The notes under the pieces are model-generated. The model saw only the letters and a program-made list of their open reading frames with translations, ran no database searches and had not been told where the DNA came from. 64,000 bases of DNA, from NCBI RefSeq assembly GCF_001411495.1, contig NZ_CP012981.1, positions 62,001 through 126,000 of the forward strand, given 5' to 3'. Source of the DNA: Burkholderia cepacia ATCC 25416. Lineage in GTDB: Bacteria; Pseudomonadota; Gammaproteobacteria; Burkholderiales; Burkholderiaceae. The position numbers and the translations under genes are program-made. Below, one piece after another: positions 47,774-60,000 of this stretch (its first letter is position 1; each line of letters opens with the position of its first letter).

Positions 47774-49375
47774 TTACACGACCTTCAGCGTACCCATCAT
47801 GCCGAGATCTTCGTGTTCGAGAATGTGGCAATGAAACATGCGCTCTCCGCGCATGTCCTGCGTGACGAGAATCGTCACGGTTTCGCCGCTGCGCACGTTC
47901 ACGGTATCGCGCCATGCACGGAACGGTTCACTCGTGCGTGAACCGCCCGATGCCCGTTCGATCACCTGGAACTGCGTGCCGTGCAGGTGGAACGGGTGAT
48001 CCATGTCAGTGCCGTTGCGGATCGTCCAGCGCTCGACGTCGCCAGCGCGGCTCGTCAGCGTCGCACGGTGCGGCGCGTAGGTATCGCCGTTGATCGTGAA
48101 GCGCATGCCCGCCGGGCGGCCGTGTGCGCCCCCCTTCATCATCGCGTCCATATCCATCTCCTCGCCGAACACGACCTCCTTGTGCGCAACCGGCTCGCCC
48201 AACGGCGGCACCGCGCGCAATGTCGTCGGCAGCACGCGCGCGGTGGCCGGCGAAAACGCGACGTCGGCCAGCGCCAGTGCCGGATCGGCCGGCAGGCTGC
48301 CGTGCCCGTCATCGTGCGACATCGACATCTTGCGGCGGTCGTATTCGGCCGCCTGCAGCACCGCGCGCGACGCGCGATCGCCGGCGCGCACCAGCAGCTC
48401 CGCACGTTCGCCCGGCGCGATCAGCAGCGACGTGACACGGCGCGGCGTGTCGAACAGCCCGCCGTCGGTGCCCGCGTGCTCGAATGCACGGCCGTCGTCG
48501 AACGCGACCCGCAAGTAGCGCGCGCTGCACGCATTCCACACGCGCCAGCGCTCGTCGCCCGCAACGTCGATCCGCGGCCGGCGCGCGCCGTTGACCAGCA
48601 CGAACTGGCCTTCGCGGCCGTTCATCCAGTCCATCATGTCGTTCGGTGCAATCGTGCCGTCGCGCGCAAGCTTCAGGTCCGACACGAACAGGTTGCGCTC
48701 GGGCCAGCCCGCCAGCGGATCGTCCGCGGCGCGCACGACGAACGGGCCGGCGAGCCCGCGAAACACCTGCTCGGCCGTCATCATGTGCGGGTGCGGGTGG
48801 TACCAGTAGGTACCGGCGCTCCCCTTCGGCAGCGTGAAGCGGTACACGCGCGACGCGCCGGGCGCGACGGGATCGGACGGGTTGCCGTCCTGGTCGGGCG
48901 GCACCGGCAGGCCGTGCCAGTGGATCGTCGACGGTTGCGGCAGCTTGTTCACGAACTTGATCTCGACCGTGTCGCCCTCGCGCACGTCGATCAGCGGACC
49001 AACGACTGGGCCCTGCGTGCCCGCGCCGAACTGCCAGAACGTGGTCGGCCGCGCACCGTGCAGCATCGGGCGCGCCACCGGCTGGGCCACCAGCGTGGCC
49101 CGGAACGTGCCGGGATCACGGCTTTCGTTCGCGAGCGTACGCAGCGCCGCGAGCGGCGCGCCGGCCGGCAGTGCGTCGGCGGCAGCGAGCGCGGCCGGCG
49201 CGGACTTGCCATGCTGCCCGTGACCCGCCATTCCTGACATGTCCGACATGCCGGGCATGTCGTCCATCGAGTCCATGCCGGCGTGACCGGCATGCTGCGC
49301 CCACGCGGCGCGGGCGAACAGCGACGCGGCCGCGACACCGATGGCGCGCGACAGGAAGGTTCTCCGTATCATCAA
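47774..49375 (-). CDS. Multicopper oxidase, CopA/CueO type
   Basis: 533 residues. A twin-arginine signal (MMIRRTFLSRAIGVAAASLF) directs export of the folded enzyme. The mature N-terminus is Met/His-rich (HAGHAGMDSMDDMPGMSDM), a likely Cu(I)-binding segment. Copper-site motifs are HWHG near 153, YWYHPHPH near 195, HPFHLHG near 475 and the C-terminal type-1/trinuclear HCHILEHEDLGMM near 516. It probably oxidises Cu(I) in the periplasm for copper tolerance. No regulator or copper pump gene is adjacent. Confidence 0.92.
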   Translation of the reverse strand: MMIRRTFLSRAIGVAAASLFARAAWAQHAGHAGMDSMDDMPGMSDMSGMAGHGQHGKSAPAALAAADALPAGAPLAALRTLANESRDPGTFRATLVAQPVARPMLHGARPTTFWQFGAGTQGPVVGPLIDVREGDTVEIKFVNKLPQPSTIHWHGLPVPPDQDGNPSDPVAPGASRVYRFTLPKGSAGTYWYHPHPHMMTAEQVFRGLAGPFVVRAADDPLAGWPERNLFVSDLKLARDGTIAPNDMMDWMNGREGQFVLVNGARRPRIDVAGDERWRVWNACSARYLRVAFDDGRAFEHAGTDGGLFDTPRRVTSLLIAPGERAELLVRAGDRASRAVLQAAEYDRRKMSMSHDDGHGSLPADPALALADVAFSPATARVLPTTLRAVPPLGEPVAHKEVVFGEEMDMDAMMKGGAHGRPAGMRFTINGDTYAPHRATLTSRAGDVERWTIRNGTDMDHPFHLHGTQFQVIERASGGSRTSEPFRAWRDTVNVRSGETVTILVTQDMRGERMFHCHILEHEDLGMMGTLKVV

Positions 49376-50044
49376 ATCGTTCCTCGTTATCCATGCTGCG
49401 TCGCACGGCCGCCGCGACGCCCGCGCCGGCCGGCTGAAGCGCCGATGCGCGACGCCAATCCTGATGCCCGCGTCATCATAACCGCAGGCTCATATCGAGA
49501 CGCGTCGCCGCCGGACGGGCGGCGATACGCCGCAGACTCGACAACGCCGCGCTGGATTCAGCACGCATCGACCGGCATCGTCGATCGGCGATCCGCAGCC
49601 CTTCACTCGCTCCCCCAGCACCACAGGCCGCCCGCCCCATGCAGTCTCCAGGCGGCCGCCCGGCGCCTGCCGTTCAGCCACGCCCCAGCACCGGCCGCGT
49701 CGCCGGTTCGCAAACCCGCCAATATTTCACGATGCGGAACAACTCTCTGCGTTGTAAAAATTCGTGGTGCAGGGCACAAATTTCCCGTTTCGCGATGCCG
49801 AAAAACGTTCCGCAATACAAAACACCGAATGCAAATATTTGTTTTTGAAAGAGAATTTTTGTTTAGTGGAGCCGTTCGACATGCACCATCCAACCGGGTC
49901 GCGGACGTAGACTTTGTCCCATGCACTGACGCTTCGCCACGACGTTCGATAAGGAACGCGGCGCAAGCAGCCAGTCGGGCCACAGCCGGTCGAACCGGCA
50001 GACGGCACAACAGAATCGCTTGTGATCAGAAAGGGAGAACGGAA
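49376..50044. other. Gene-free upstream region with repeated 16-bp sites
   Basis: No supported ORF. The left part is ordinary GC-rich sequence; the right part (about 49720-49870) is markedly AT-rich and holds three related 16-bp sites and the palindrome CAAATATTTG. It probably contains the promoter and leader of the 74-residue ORF. Confidence 0.55.
49725..49822. repeat. Three related 16-bp sites upstream of the 74-residue ORF
   Basis: TTTCACGATGCGGAAC (49725-49740), TTTCGCGATGCCGAAA (49788-49803) and, in reverse orientation, GTTCCGCAATACAAAA (49807-49822). They share an inexact palindrome TTTC-N7/8-GAA. The form is like operators of dimeric regulators such as IclR-type proteins; no regulator is assigned. 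Confidence 0.6.
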
Positions 50045-50269
50045 ATGAAGGGATTTCGCTTTGGTTCAGCGCTCGGGTCGTTCTACATCCTGCCGGGTAA
50101 CGGTGGCTGGGAAGCGACGTTCGGCAACGCCCTGCTCGGCGCATTCTCGTGCCCCGAAGTGGCGGCCGACCACATCTCCCGCGGCGACTGCGAGCAACTG
50201 TCCGAACTGGACACGGCAACGCTCGAAGTGCCGCACGAAATCGCCGAATGGGAAATCGTTCACGTCTGA
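50045..50269 (+). CDS. Small hypothetical protein, 74 residues
   Basis: The ATG at 50045 is preceded by AAGGGAGAACGGA. The sequence opens MKGFRFGSALGSFYILPGNG and ends LDTATLEVPHEIAEWEIVHV. It is acidic, has no membrane segment, two cysteines (SCPEV and DCEQL) and aromatic residues suggesting a compact fold. It is monocistronic, with an AT-rich promoter region and its own terminator, which supports a real gene. I do not recognise a family. Confidence 0.75.
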   Translation: MKGFRFGSALGSFYILPGNGGWEATFGNALLGAFSCPEVAADHISRGDCEQLSELDTATLEVPHEIAEWEIVHV

Positions 50270-50286
50270 ATGGCAAGCCTGCAACA

Positions 50287-50318
50287 AAAAACGCCCCGGG
50301 CGACCGGGGCGTTTTTTT
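50287..50318 (+). terminator. Terminator of the 74-residue ORF
   Basis: ACGCCCCGG (50291-50299) pairs with CCGGGGCGT (50304-50312), with A and T runs outside. It may also serve the minus-strand icd gene. Confidence 0.9.
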
Positions 50319-50392
50319 CTTGTAACGGGCGGGGGGCAGCCAGGCCCGCCCCGCCGTCACTTGCTTCAACTCGCGCGATCGCGCGGCCCGCG

Positions 50393-52744
<2,352 letters not shown>

Positions 52745-52900
52745 TCATGTTCTACCTTGCAGGGCCTCCGGGCCGCATCGCGGCGCCGCGGCCCGCTTGC
52801 CGGACCGCCCTGCCAACAAACCTGCCATCCACGAAACGCTCCGGCGCCGGCAGTCAGCGCCGGGGCGGCCGGCACCTGCCGGCCCACCCCGGAAGGGGAC

Positions 52901-54157
52901 TTACATGTTCTCGATCAGCACTTCACCGAAGCCCGAGCACGACACCTGCGTCGCACCTTCCATCAGGCGCGCGAAGTCGTACGTGACGCGCTTCTGCAGG
53001 ATCGACTTCTCCATCGCGGCGATGATCGTGTCGGCTGCTTCCGTCCAGCCGAGGTGGCGCAGCATCATTTCCGCCGACAGGATCTCGGAACCCGGGTTCA
53101 CGTAATCCTTGCCCGCGTACTTCGGTGCCGTGCCGTGCGTCGCCTCGAACATCGCGACCGAATCCGACAGGTTCGCGCCCGGCGCGATCCCGATGCCGCC
53201 GACCTGCGCGGCCAGTGCGTCGGAGATGTAGTCGCCGTTCAGGTTCAGCGTGGCGATCACGTCGTATTCGGCCGGGCGCAGCAGGATCTGCTGCAGGAAC
53301 GCATCGGCAATCGAATCCTTGATGACGATCTCGTTGCCCGTCTTCGGGTTCTTCACGCGCATCCACGGGCCGCCGTCGATCAGCTCGCCGCCGAATTCCT
53401 TCTGCGCCAGCGCGTAGCCGGCGTCACGGAACAGGCCTTCCGTGAACTTCATGATGTTGCCCTTGTGCACCAGCGTGACCGACTTGCGATCGTTGTCGAT
53501 CGCGTACTGGATCGCCTTGCGCACGAGACGCTCGGTGCCTTCGGTCGACACGGGCTTGACGCCGATCCCCGAGGTTTCCGGAAAGCGGATCTTCTTCACG
53601 CCCATCTCGTCCTGCAGGAACTTGATGACCTTCTTCGCCTGCTCGGAACCCGCGGCCCATTCGATGCCCGCGTAGATGTCTTCCGAGTTCTCGCGGAAGA
53701 TCACCATGTCGATCTTTTGCGGCTCGCGCACCGGCGACGGCACGCCCTTGAAGTACTGCACCGGGCGCAGACACACGTACAGGTCGAGTTCCTGGCGCAG
53801 CGCGACGTTCAGCGAACGGATGCCGCCGCCGACCGGGGTCGTGAGCGGCCCCTTGATCGACACCACGTATTCCTTGAGCACCTGCAGCGTTTCGTCCGGG
53901 AGCCACACGTCCGGGCCGTACACCTTCGTCGCCTTCTCGCCCGCGAAGATCTCCATCCAGTGGATCTTGCGCTTGCCCTTGTAGGCGTGCGCGACCGCCG
54001 CGTCGACAACCTTGATCATGACCGGCGTGATATCGAAGCCCGTACCGTCGCCTTCGATATAGGGAATGATCGGCTGATCGGAAACGTTGAGCGAGAAGTC
54101 CTTGTTGACGGTGATCTTGTCACCGCCTTCCGGAACCTTGATGTGCTGATACGGCAT
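52901..54157 (-). CDS. icd: NADP-dependent isocitrate dehydrogenase, dimeric type
   Basis: 418 residues, the E. coli Icd class. [20 protein letters not shown] near 31-50 is the cofactor-side start, and [15 protein letters not shown] near 160-174 is the substrate site with its phosphorylatable Ser. Near 350, the NADP-side motif [23 protein letters not shown] (read in parts) is intact. It makes 2-oxoglutarate and NADPH in the TCA cycle. A 16-bp palindrome lies upstream. rluE is divergent, as it is near icd in E. coli. Confidence 0.96.
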   Translation of the reverse strand: MPYQHIKVPEGGDKITVNKDFSLNVSDQPIIPYIEGDGTGFDITPVMIKVVDAAVAHAYKGKRKIHWMEIFAGEKATKVYGPDVWLPDETLQVLKEYVVSIKGPLTTPVGGGIRSLNVALRQELDLYVCLRPVQYFKGVPSPVREPQKIDMVIFRENSEDIYAGIEWAAGSEQAKKVIKFLQDEMGVKKIRFPETSGIGVKPVSTEGTERLVRKAIQYAIDNDRKSVTLVHKGNIMKFTEGLFRDAGYALAQKEFGGELIDGGPWMRVKNPKTGNEIVIKDSIADAFLQQILLRPAEYDVIATLNLNGDYISDALAAQVGGIGIAPGANLSDSVAMFEATHGTAPKYAGKDYVNPGSEILSAEMMLRHLGWTEAADTIIAAMEKSILQKRVTYDFARLMEGATQVSCSGFGEVLIENM

Positions 54158-54322
54158 GATCGACTCCAGTGACGTGGCTGAGCAGGTGATGCTGGTCGAA
54201 GCTGCGCGCGCGGCGGGGGCGCGGCATGGCCACCCCGTGACGGCAACAGCGAGCCGCTATTCTAGCGCCCCAACCGGGCACTTCGGCATGAAGCGCGGCA
54301 CTGCGTATCAAGACCCCACTTA

Positions 54323-54338
54323 TGTCTTATATAAGACA
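54323..54338. promoter_or_regulatory. 16-bp perfect palindrome between icd and rluE
   Basis: TGTCTTATATAAGACA is a perfect palindrome about 166 bases upstream of the icd start and 97 upstream of rluE. It resembles a motif I recall being predicted ahead of TCA-cycle or methylcitrate genes in betaproteobacteria, attributed to a GntR-type regulator. That link is from memory and unverified here. Confidence 0.6.
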
Positions 54339-54434
54339 GAGGACTTGGCGTTCCGTATTATGCATTAAGATTCCGCCATTTGCCATAGACCGCCCGCCCC
54401 CGCCTCCCGCGGCGCGCCGGGCGGACGACCCGCC

Positions 54435-55013
54435 ATGAACCTGATCGCCCTCAACAAGCCGTTCGGCACGATTTGCCAGTTTTCCGCGCACGAGACGCGC
54501 CCGTCGCTCGGCGACTGGGTAAAAACGCCCGGCGTCTACGCGGCCGGCCGGCTCGACGCGGACAGCGAGGGGTTGCTGCTGCTCACCGACGACGGCGCGC
54601 TGCAGGCGCGCATCGCCGAGCCGCGCCACAAGCTCGTGAAGCGCTACTGGGCACAGGTCGAGGGCGCGCCGGGCGCCGCCGACCTGAAGGCGCTCGCGCG
54701 CGGCGTCGACCTCGGCGACTACGTGACGCGGCCATGCCACGCCGAATTCATCGAACCGCCCGACGCGCTGTGGCCGCGCAACCCGCCGATCCGCTACCGC
54801 GCCGCGATCCCGACGACATGGATCGAACTCGCGATCACCGAAGGCAAGAACCGGCAGGTGCGCCGGATGACGGCGGCCGTCGGCTTCCCGACGTTGCGCC
54901 TGGTACGCGTCGGCATCGGTGCACTGGATATATTCGCGCTCGACATTGCACCGGGAGAAACAATCGCGCTGCCGCCGCGCGCGCCGTGGGACGGTTTCGC
55001 GCCCGCCGGATGA
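54435..55013 (+). CDS. rluE: 23S rRNA pseudouridine synthase RluE
   Basis: 192 residues, lacking the S4 domain. It starts MNLIALNKPFGTICQFS, has AGRLDADSEGLLLLTDDGAL near 38-57 with the catalytic Asp, and GKNRQVRRMTAAVGFPTLRL near 137-156. This fits RluE, which modifies U2457 of 23S rRNA. It is divergent from the dimeric icd gene. Confidence 0.92.
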   Translation: MNLIALNKPFGTICQFSAHETRPSLGDWVKTPGVYAAGRLDADSEGLLLLTDDGALQARIAEPRHKLVKRYWAQVEGAPGAADLKALARGVDLGDYVTRPCHAEFIEPPDALWPRNPPIRYRAAIPTTWIELAITEGKNRQVRRMTAAVGFPTLRLVRVGIGALDIFALDIAPGETIALPPRAPWDGFAPAG

Positions 55014-55293
55014 CGAATTCGGGACGGGCGAATTTTTCGTCATCTTTTTCGTCAACCGCCCGCGAAGATCGCGCGTTAAACCACGCAGATGCCAACCTTA
55101 GCTATCCGGCATTGGCAGCCGAACCGTGTTTGCGTCACGAAAGCGACGTTTTTATCGAATACGATTCGGCGCCCGCAGCGCAATGAGAAATTTCTCGAAG
55201 CGTCTGTCAACCGAAAGGTGGATGGCACCGTTAGACGACATGACTCCTATTGCCGGGTCATTTGGTTAATTAACTAAAGCTGAGGAACACAAC

Positions 55294-55509
55294 ATGAACA
55301 AACTGATCGCCGCTCTGGTCGCTGGCCTCTTCGCAACGGCTGCTTTCGCACAAGCATCGGCTCCGGAAGCTGCTCCGGCTGCTGCTGAAGCTGCTTCGGC
55401 ACCGGCTAAGCACGCTGCTAAGAAGCACCACGCAGCTAAGAAGCACCACAAGGCATCGAAGAAGGCTGCAGCAAGCGACGCAGCAGCACCGGCAGCTGCT
55501 TCGAACTAA
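55294..55509 (+). CDS. Small exported Ala/Lys/His-rich protein, 71 residues
   Basis: The signal peptide MNKLIAALVAGLFATAAFAQ is clear, with cleavage after AFA. The mature part is low-complexity: acidic AEAA/APEAA blocks, then KHAAKKHHAAKKHHKASKKA, then an Ala-rich tail. GAGGAACACAAC precedes the ATG. It is monocistronic with its own terminator. It resembles many small periplasmic Burkholderia proteins of unknown role; the Lys/His block could bind polyanions or metal. Confidence 0.75.
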   Translation: MNKLIAALVAGLFATAAFAQASAPEAAPAAAEAASAPAKHAAKKHHAAKKHHKASKKAAASDAAAPAAASN

Positions 55510-55567
55510 GTAAGCTTGCTGTAATAACGCAGTCAAGAACACGCAGTCTTGCCGTTCTTACGGCGTT

Positions 55568-55607
55568 GAAAGGCAGATCACCGCGAGGCGATCTGCCTTT
55601 TTCTTTT
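55568..55607 (+). terminator. Terminator after the 71-residue exported protein
   Basis: AAAGGCAGATC (55569-55579) pairs with GATCTGCCTTT (55590-55600), followed by TTCTTTT. Confidence 0.85.
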
Positions 55608-55669
55608 ATGTGCCCGCCGGCGCGCATCGCGTACCATGCGGGTCTTGTTTTCCAGATAGGAGCCTTGCT

Positions 55670-56170
55670 GTGCAATTCTCCCTGCGCTCGTCGCTCGGCC
55701 GCCTTGCGCGCGCCGCCGTGTTTCCCGCCGCGCTCGCCGTCCTCGCGCTCGGCATGCAGGCCGCCAGCGCGCAAGTACCGCCCGGCGCCAAGCAGCCGAG
55801 CGAATTCCCGCGCGTGAAGCTGCGCGCCGGCATGTACGTGATCGACGCGGCCGTCGCCGCGAACGACCCCGACCGCGAACAGGGGCTGATGTACCGTTCG
55901 CAGCTCGCGCCGAACGAAGGCATGCTGTTCGTGTTCAACGAGAACGCGGTGCACTGCTTCTGGATGAAGAACACGCTGATCCCGCTGTCGATCGCGTTCA
56001 TCCGCGCGGACGGCACGATCACCGACATCGACGAGATGAAGGCCGAGACGACCGACAACCACTGCCCGCGCAACAACGGCGTCTATGCCCTCGAAATGAG
56101 CAAGGGCTGGTTCGCGGCGAAGGGCATCAAGCCCGGGATGAAGCTCGAAGGGCTGCCGCAAGCCCAGTAA
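55670..56170 (+). CDS. DUF192 family exported protein
   Basis: 166 residues, GTG start at 55670 with GGAG upstream; this start gives a good signal peptide (PAALAVLALGMQAASAQ). The DUF192 core follows: MYRSQLAPNEGMLFVFNEN near 72-90, CFWMKNTLIPLSIAFI near 95-110 and YALEMSKGWFAAKGIKPGM near 140-158. The role of DUF192 is not established; it is probably periplasmic. A terminator lies 70 bases downstream. Confidence 0.87.
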   Translation: MQFSLRSSLGRLARAAVFPAALAVLALGMQAASAQVPPGAKQPSEFPRVKLRAGMYVIDAAVAANDPDREQGLMYRSQLAPNEGMLFVFNENAVHCFWMKNTLIPLSIAFIRADGTITDIDEMKAETTDNHCPRNNGVYALEMSKGWFAAKGIKPGMKLEGLPQAQ

Positions 56171-56196
56171 CGGATATCGCCGCGCCGCCGACCCGC

Positions 56197-56221
56197 GTCA
56201 CGTCACGTGACGTCACGTCAC
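56197..56221. repeat. Five tandem GTCAC-type pentamers
   Basis: GTCAC GTCAC GTGAC GTCAC GTCAC run end to end. The centre forms the 14-bp palindrome ACGTCACGTGACGT (56200-56213). It lies between the DUF192 stop and its terminator. Confidence 0.8.
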
Positions 56222-56241
56222 GCCGCGCCGCGTACCGACCC

Positions 56242-56276
56242 AAGCCGGCCGCCCGTTGCGCGCCGGCTTTTTTTTC
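56242..56276 (+). terminator. Terminator after the DUF192 gene
   Basis: AAGCCGGC (56242-56249) pairs with GCCGGCTT (56262-56269), followed by eight T. Confidence 0.85.
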
Positions 56277-56423
56277 GCCTGCCGGCGGCGGCGCCCGCCT
56301 TGATTCGGCCAACACTGCCCGCATCTGCAAAAGCCACGGACAAGCGCTATCCTTTAAATCTCGCTAGTCCAGCCCGGGCCGGCCCAGCCGGCCCGCTTAC
56401 GATCCGAACCTAAGGAGGTTCAC

Positions 56424-58535
<2,112 letters not shown>

Positions 58536-58567
58536 GCGCGGCGCGATCTCGCGCTGTCGCACGTAGC

Positions 58568-58600
58568 AAGGCCCGTCCGGAACCGGACGGGCCTTTTTTC
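58568..58600 (+). terminator. Terminator of fusA
   Basis: AAGGCCCGTCCGG (58568-58580) pairs with CCGGACGGGCCTT (58583-58595), followed by further T. Confidence 0.93.
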
Positions 58601-58697
58601 ATTCGTGCACGCCGTGCACGCGGCTTTTTTGATCGGCACGACCGGTATTTTTTTCGCGTGCCACAATGCAGCGCGAATCGTCAGATGGAACGTCCCG

Positions 58698-59714
58698 ATG
58701 CCGCCCACCCCTGCCCTGCGCCGCCTGCTGATCCTCTATGCCGGCCTGATCGCCGCGAACGCCGCCGTCTGGCTGTGGGCGCTCGCCGTGTTGCGCGATC
58801 ATCCGCTGCTGCTCGGCACCGCGGCGATCGCTTACGGGCTCGGGCTGCGTCACGCGGTCGACGCCGATCACATCGCCGCGATCGACGTTGCCACGCGCAA
58901 GCTGATGCAGGACGGCCAGCGTCCGGTGAGCGTCGGGCTGTTCTTCTCGCTCGGCCATTCGACGATCGTGATCGCCGCGACGCTCGGCATCGCGCTGACG
59001 GCATTCGCGCTGCGCGACCGGTTCGATGCGTTCCGCGAGATCGGCGGCACGATCGGCACGGCGGTGTCGGCCACCTTCCTGCTCGTGCTCGCGTGCGTGA
59101 ACCTGGCGATCCTGCGCGACGTGTGGCGGCGCTATCGCGGCGCGCACGGGCATGGGCACGCGCACGATGCGGCGCATGTACACCGCCCGGCCGGGCTCGT
59201 GTCCCGGCTGCTGCGTCCGCTGTTCCGGTTCGTGTCGAAGAGCTGGCACATGTATCCGGTCGGCGTGCTGTTCGGGCTCGGTTTCGATACTGCAACCGAA
59301 ATCGGCCTGCTCGCGATCGCGGCCACACAGGCGAGCCAGGGGCTGCCGGTCTATACGGTCATGCTGTTTCCCGCGCTTTTCACCGCCGGCATGACGCTGA
59401 TCGACTCGACCGATAACGTGCTGATGATTCACGCGTATGGCTGGGCGATGGACGATCCGCAGCGCAAGCTGCTCTACAACGCGAGCATCACGTTCGTGTC
59501 GGCGGCCGTCGCGCTGGCGATCGGCGGGATCGAGGCAGCCGGCCTGCTGGCCGACAAGTTGTCGCTGACGGGCCCCGTGCGCGACGCGCTCGATGCGGTC
59601 GGCGAGCGCTTCGGCTCGATCGGCTACGGCATCGTCGCCCTGTTCCTCGTCTGCTGGATCGCATCGATCCTGTTCCACCGCTGGCAGCGCGCGGCCGATG
59701 CGCCCGCGCGCTGA
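58698..59714 (+). CDS. NiCoT-family nickel/cobalt transporter (HoxN/NixA-like)
   Basis: 338 residues from ATG 58698; earlier in-frame starts would overlap the fusA terminator. About eight membrane helices are visible. The family signature LRHAVDADHIAAID near 51-64 (HX4DH) is in helix II and binds the metal. LFFSLGHSTIVIA near 84 and FGLGFDTATEIGLLAIA near 193 are the other NiCoT motifs. A His-rich loop (HGHGHAHDAAHVH) near 152-164 could bind metal. It imports Ni2+ or Co2+ at the inner membrane. No urease or hydrogenase genes are in the window. Confidence 0.92.
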   Translation: MPPTPALRRLLILYAGLIAANAAVWLWALAVLRDHPLLLGTAAIAYGLGLRHAVDADHIAAIDVATRKLMQDGQRPVSVGLFFSLGHSTIVIAATLGIALTAFALRDRFDAFREIGGTIGTAVSATFLLVLACVNLAILRDVWRRYRGAHGHGHAHDAAHVHRPAGLVSRLLRPLFRFVSKSWHMYPVGVLFGLGFDTATEIGLLAIAATQASQGLPVYTVMLFPALFTAGMTLIDSTDNVLMIHAYGWAMDDPQRKLLYNASITFVSAAVALAIGGIEAAGLLADKLSLTGPVRDALDAVGERFGSIGYGIVALFLVCWIASILFHRWQRAADAPAR

Positions 59715-59737
59715 ACTTAGCTCAGACGTTTCATTCC

Positions 59738-59764
59738 GGAAACAAAACTCCTACCAAAGACGTT
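59738..59764 (+). promoter_or_regulatory. Possible ECF-type promoter upstream of the glycine-rich gene
   Basis: GGAAAC (59738-59743), 17 bases, then CGTT (59761-59764). The pattern is like ECF-sigma promoters (GGAAC...CGTT), in a patch that stands out from the GC-rich background. It is 240 bases before the start codon. Weak evidence. Confidence 0.25.
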
Positions 59765-60000
59765 GCATGCGCCGTCGCGCGCTGCGCGCGCCTTGTGCCG
59801 CGGGCTCAAGCGGCCGATGGCACGGATCTGGCAGATAGGGCTTCGCACGGCGGGCCCGCATGCCGCTCCGCGATCGAGGCTGGCGTCCAGCGCCGGCCCG
59901 AAGGCGATCGGCTGCCGACAGGACTACGAACCTTTACCGGCCCCCTGCACTACACGTAGATTGCCGCGCGGCGACGAGGCATCGCGCGCATGGGGAGGCC

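Noticed and set aside
58605..58697. Upstream GTG start for the nickel transporter adding 31 residues
   Set aside because: It abuts the fusA terminator, and the added residues are not membrane-topology-consistent; ATG 58698 begins just before the first helix.
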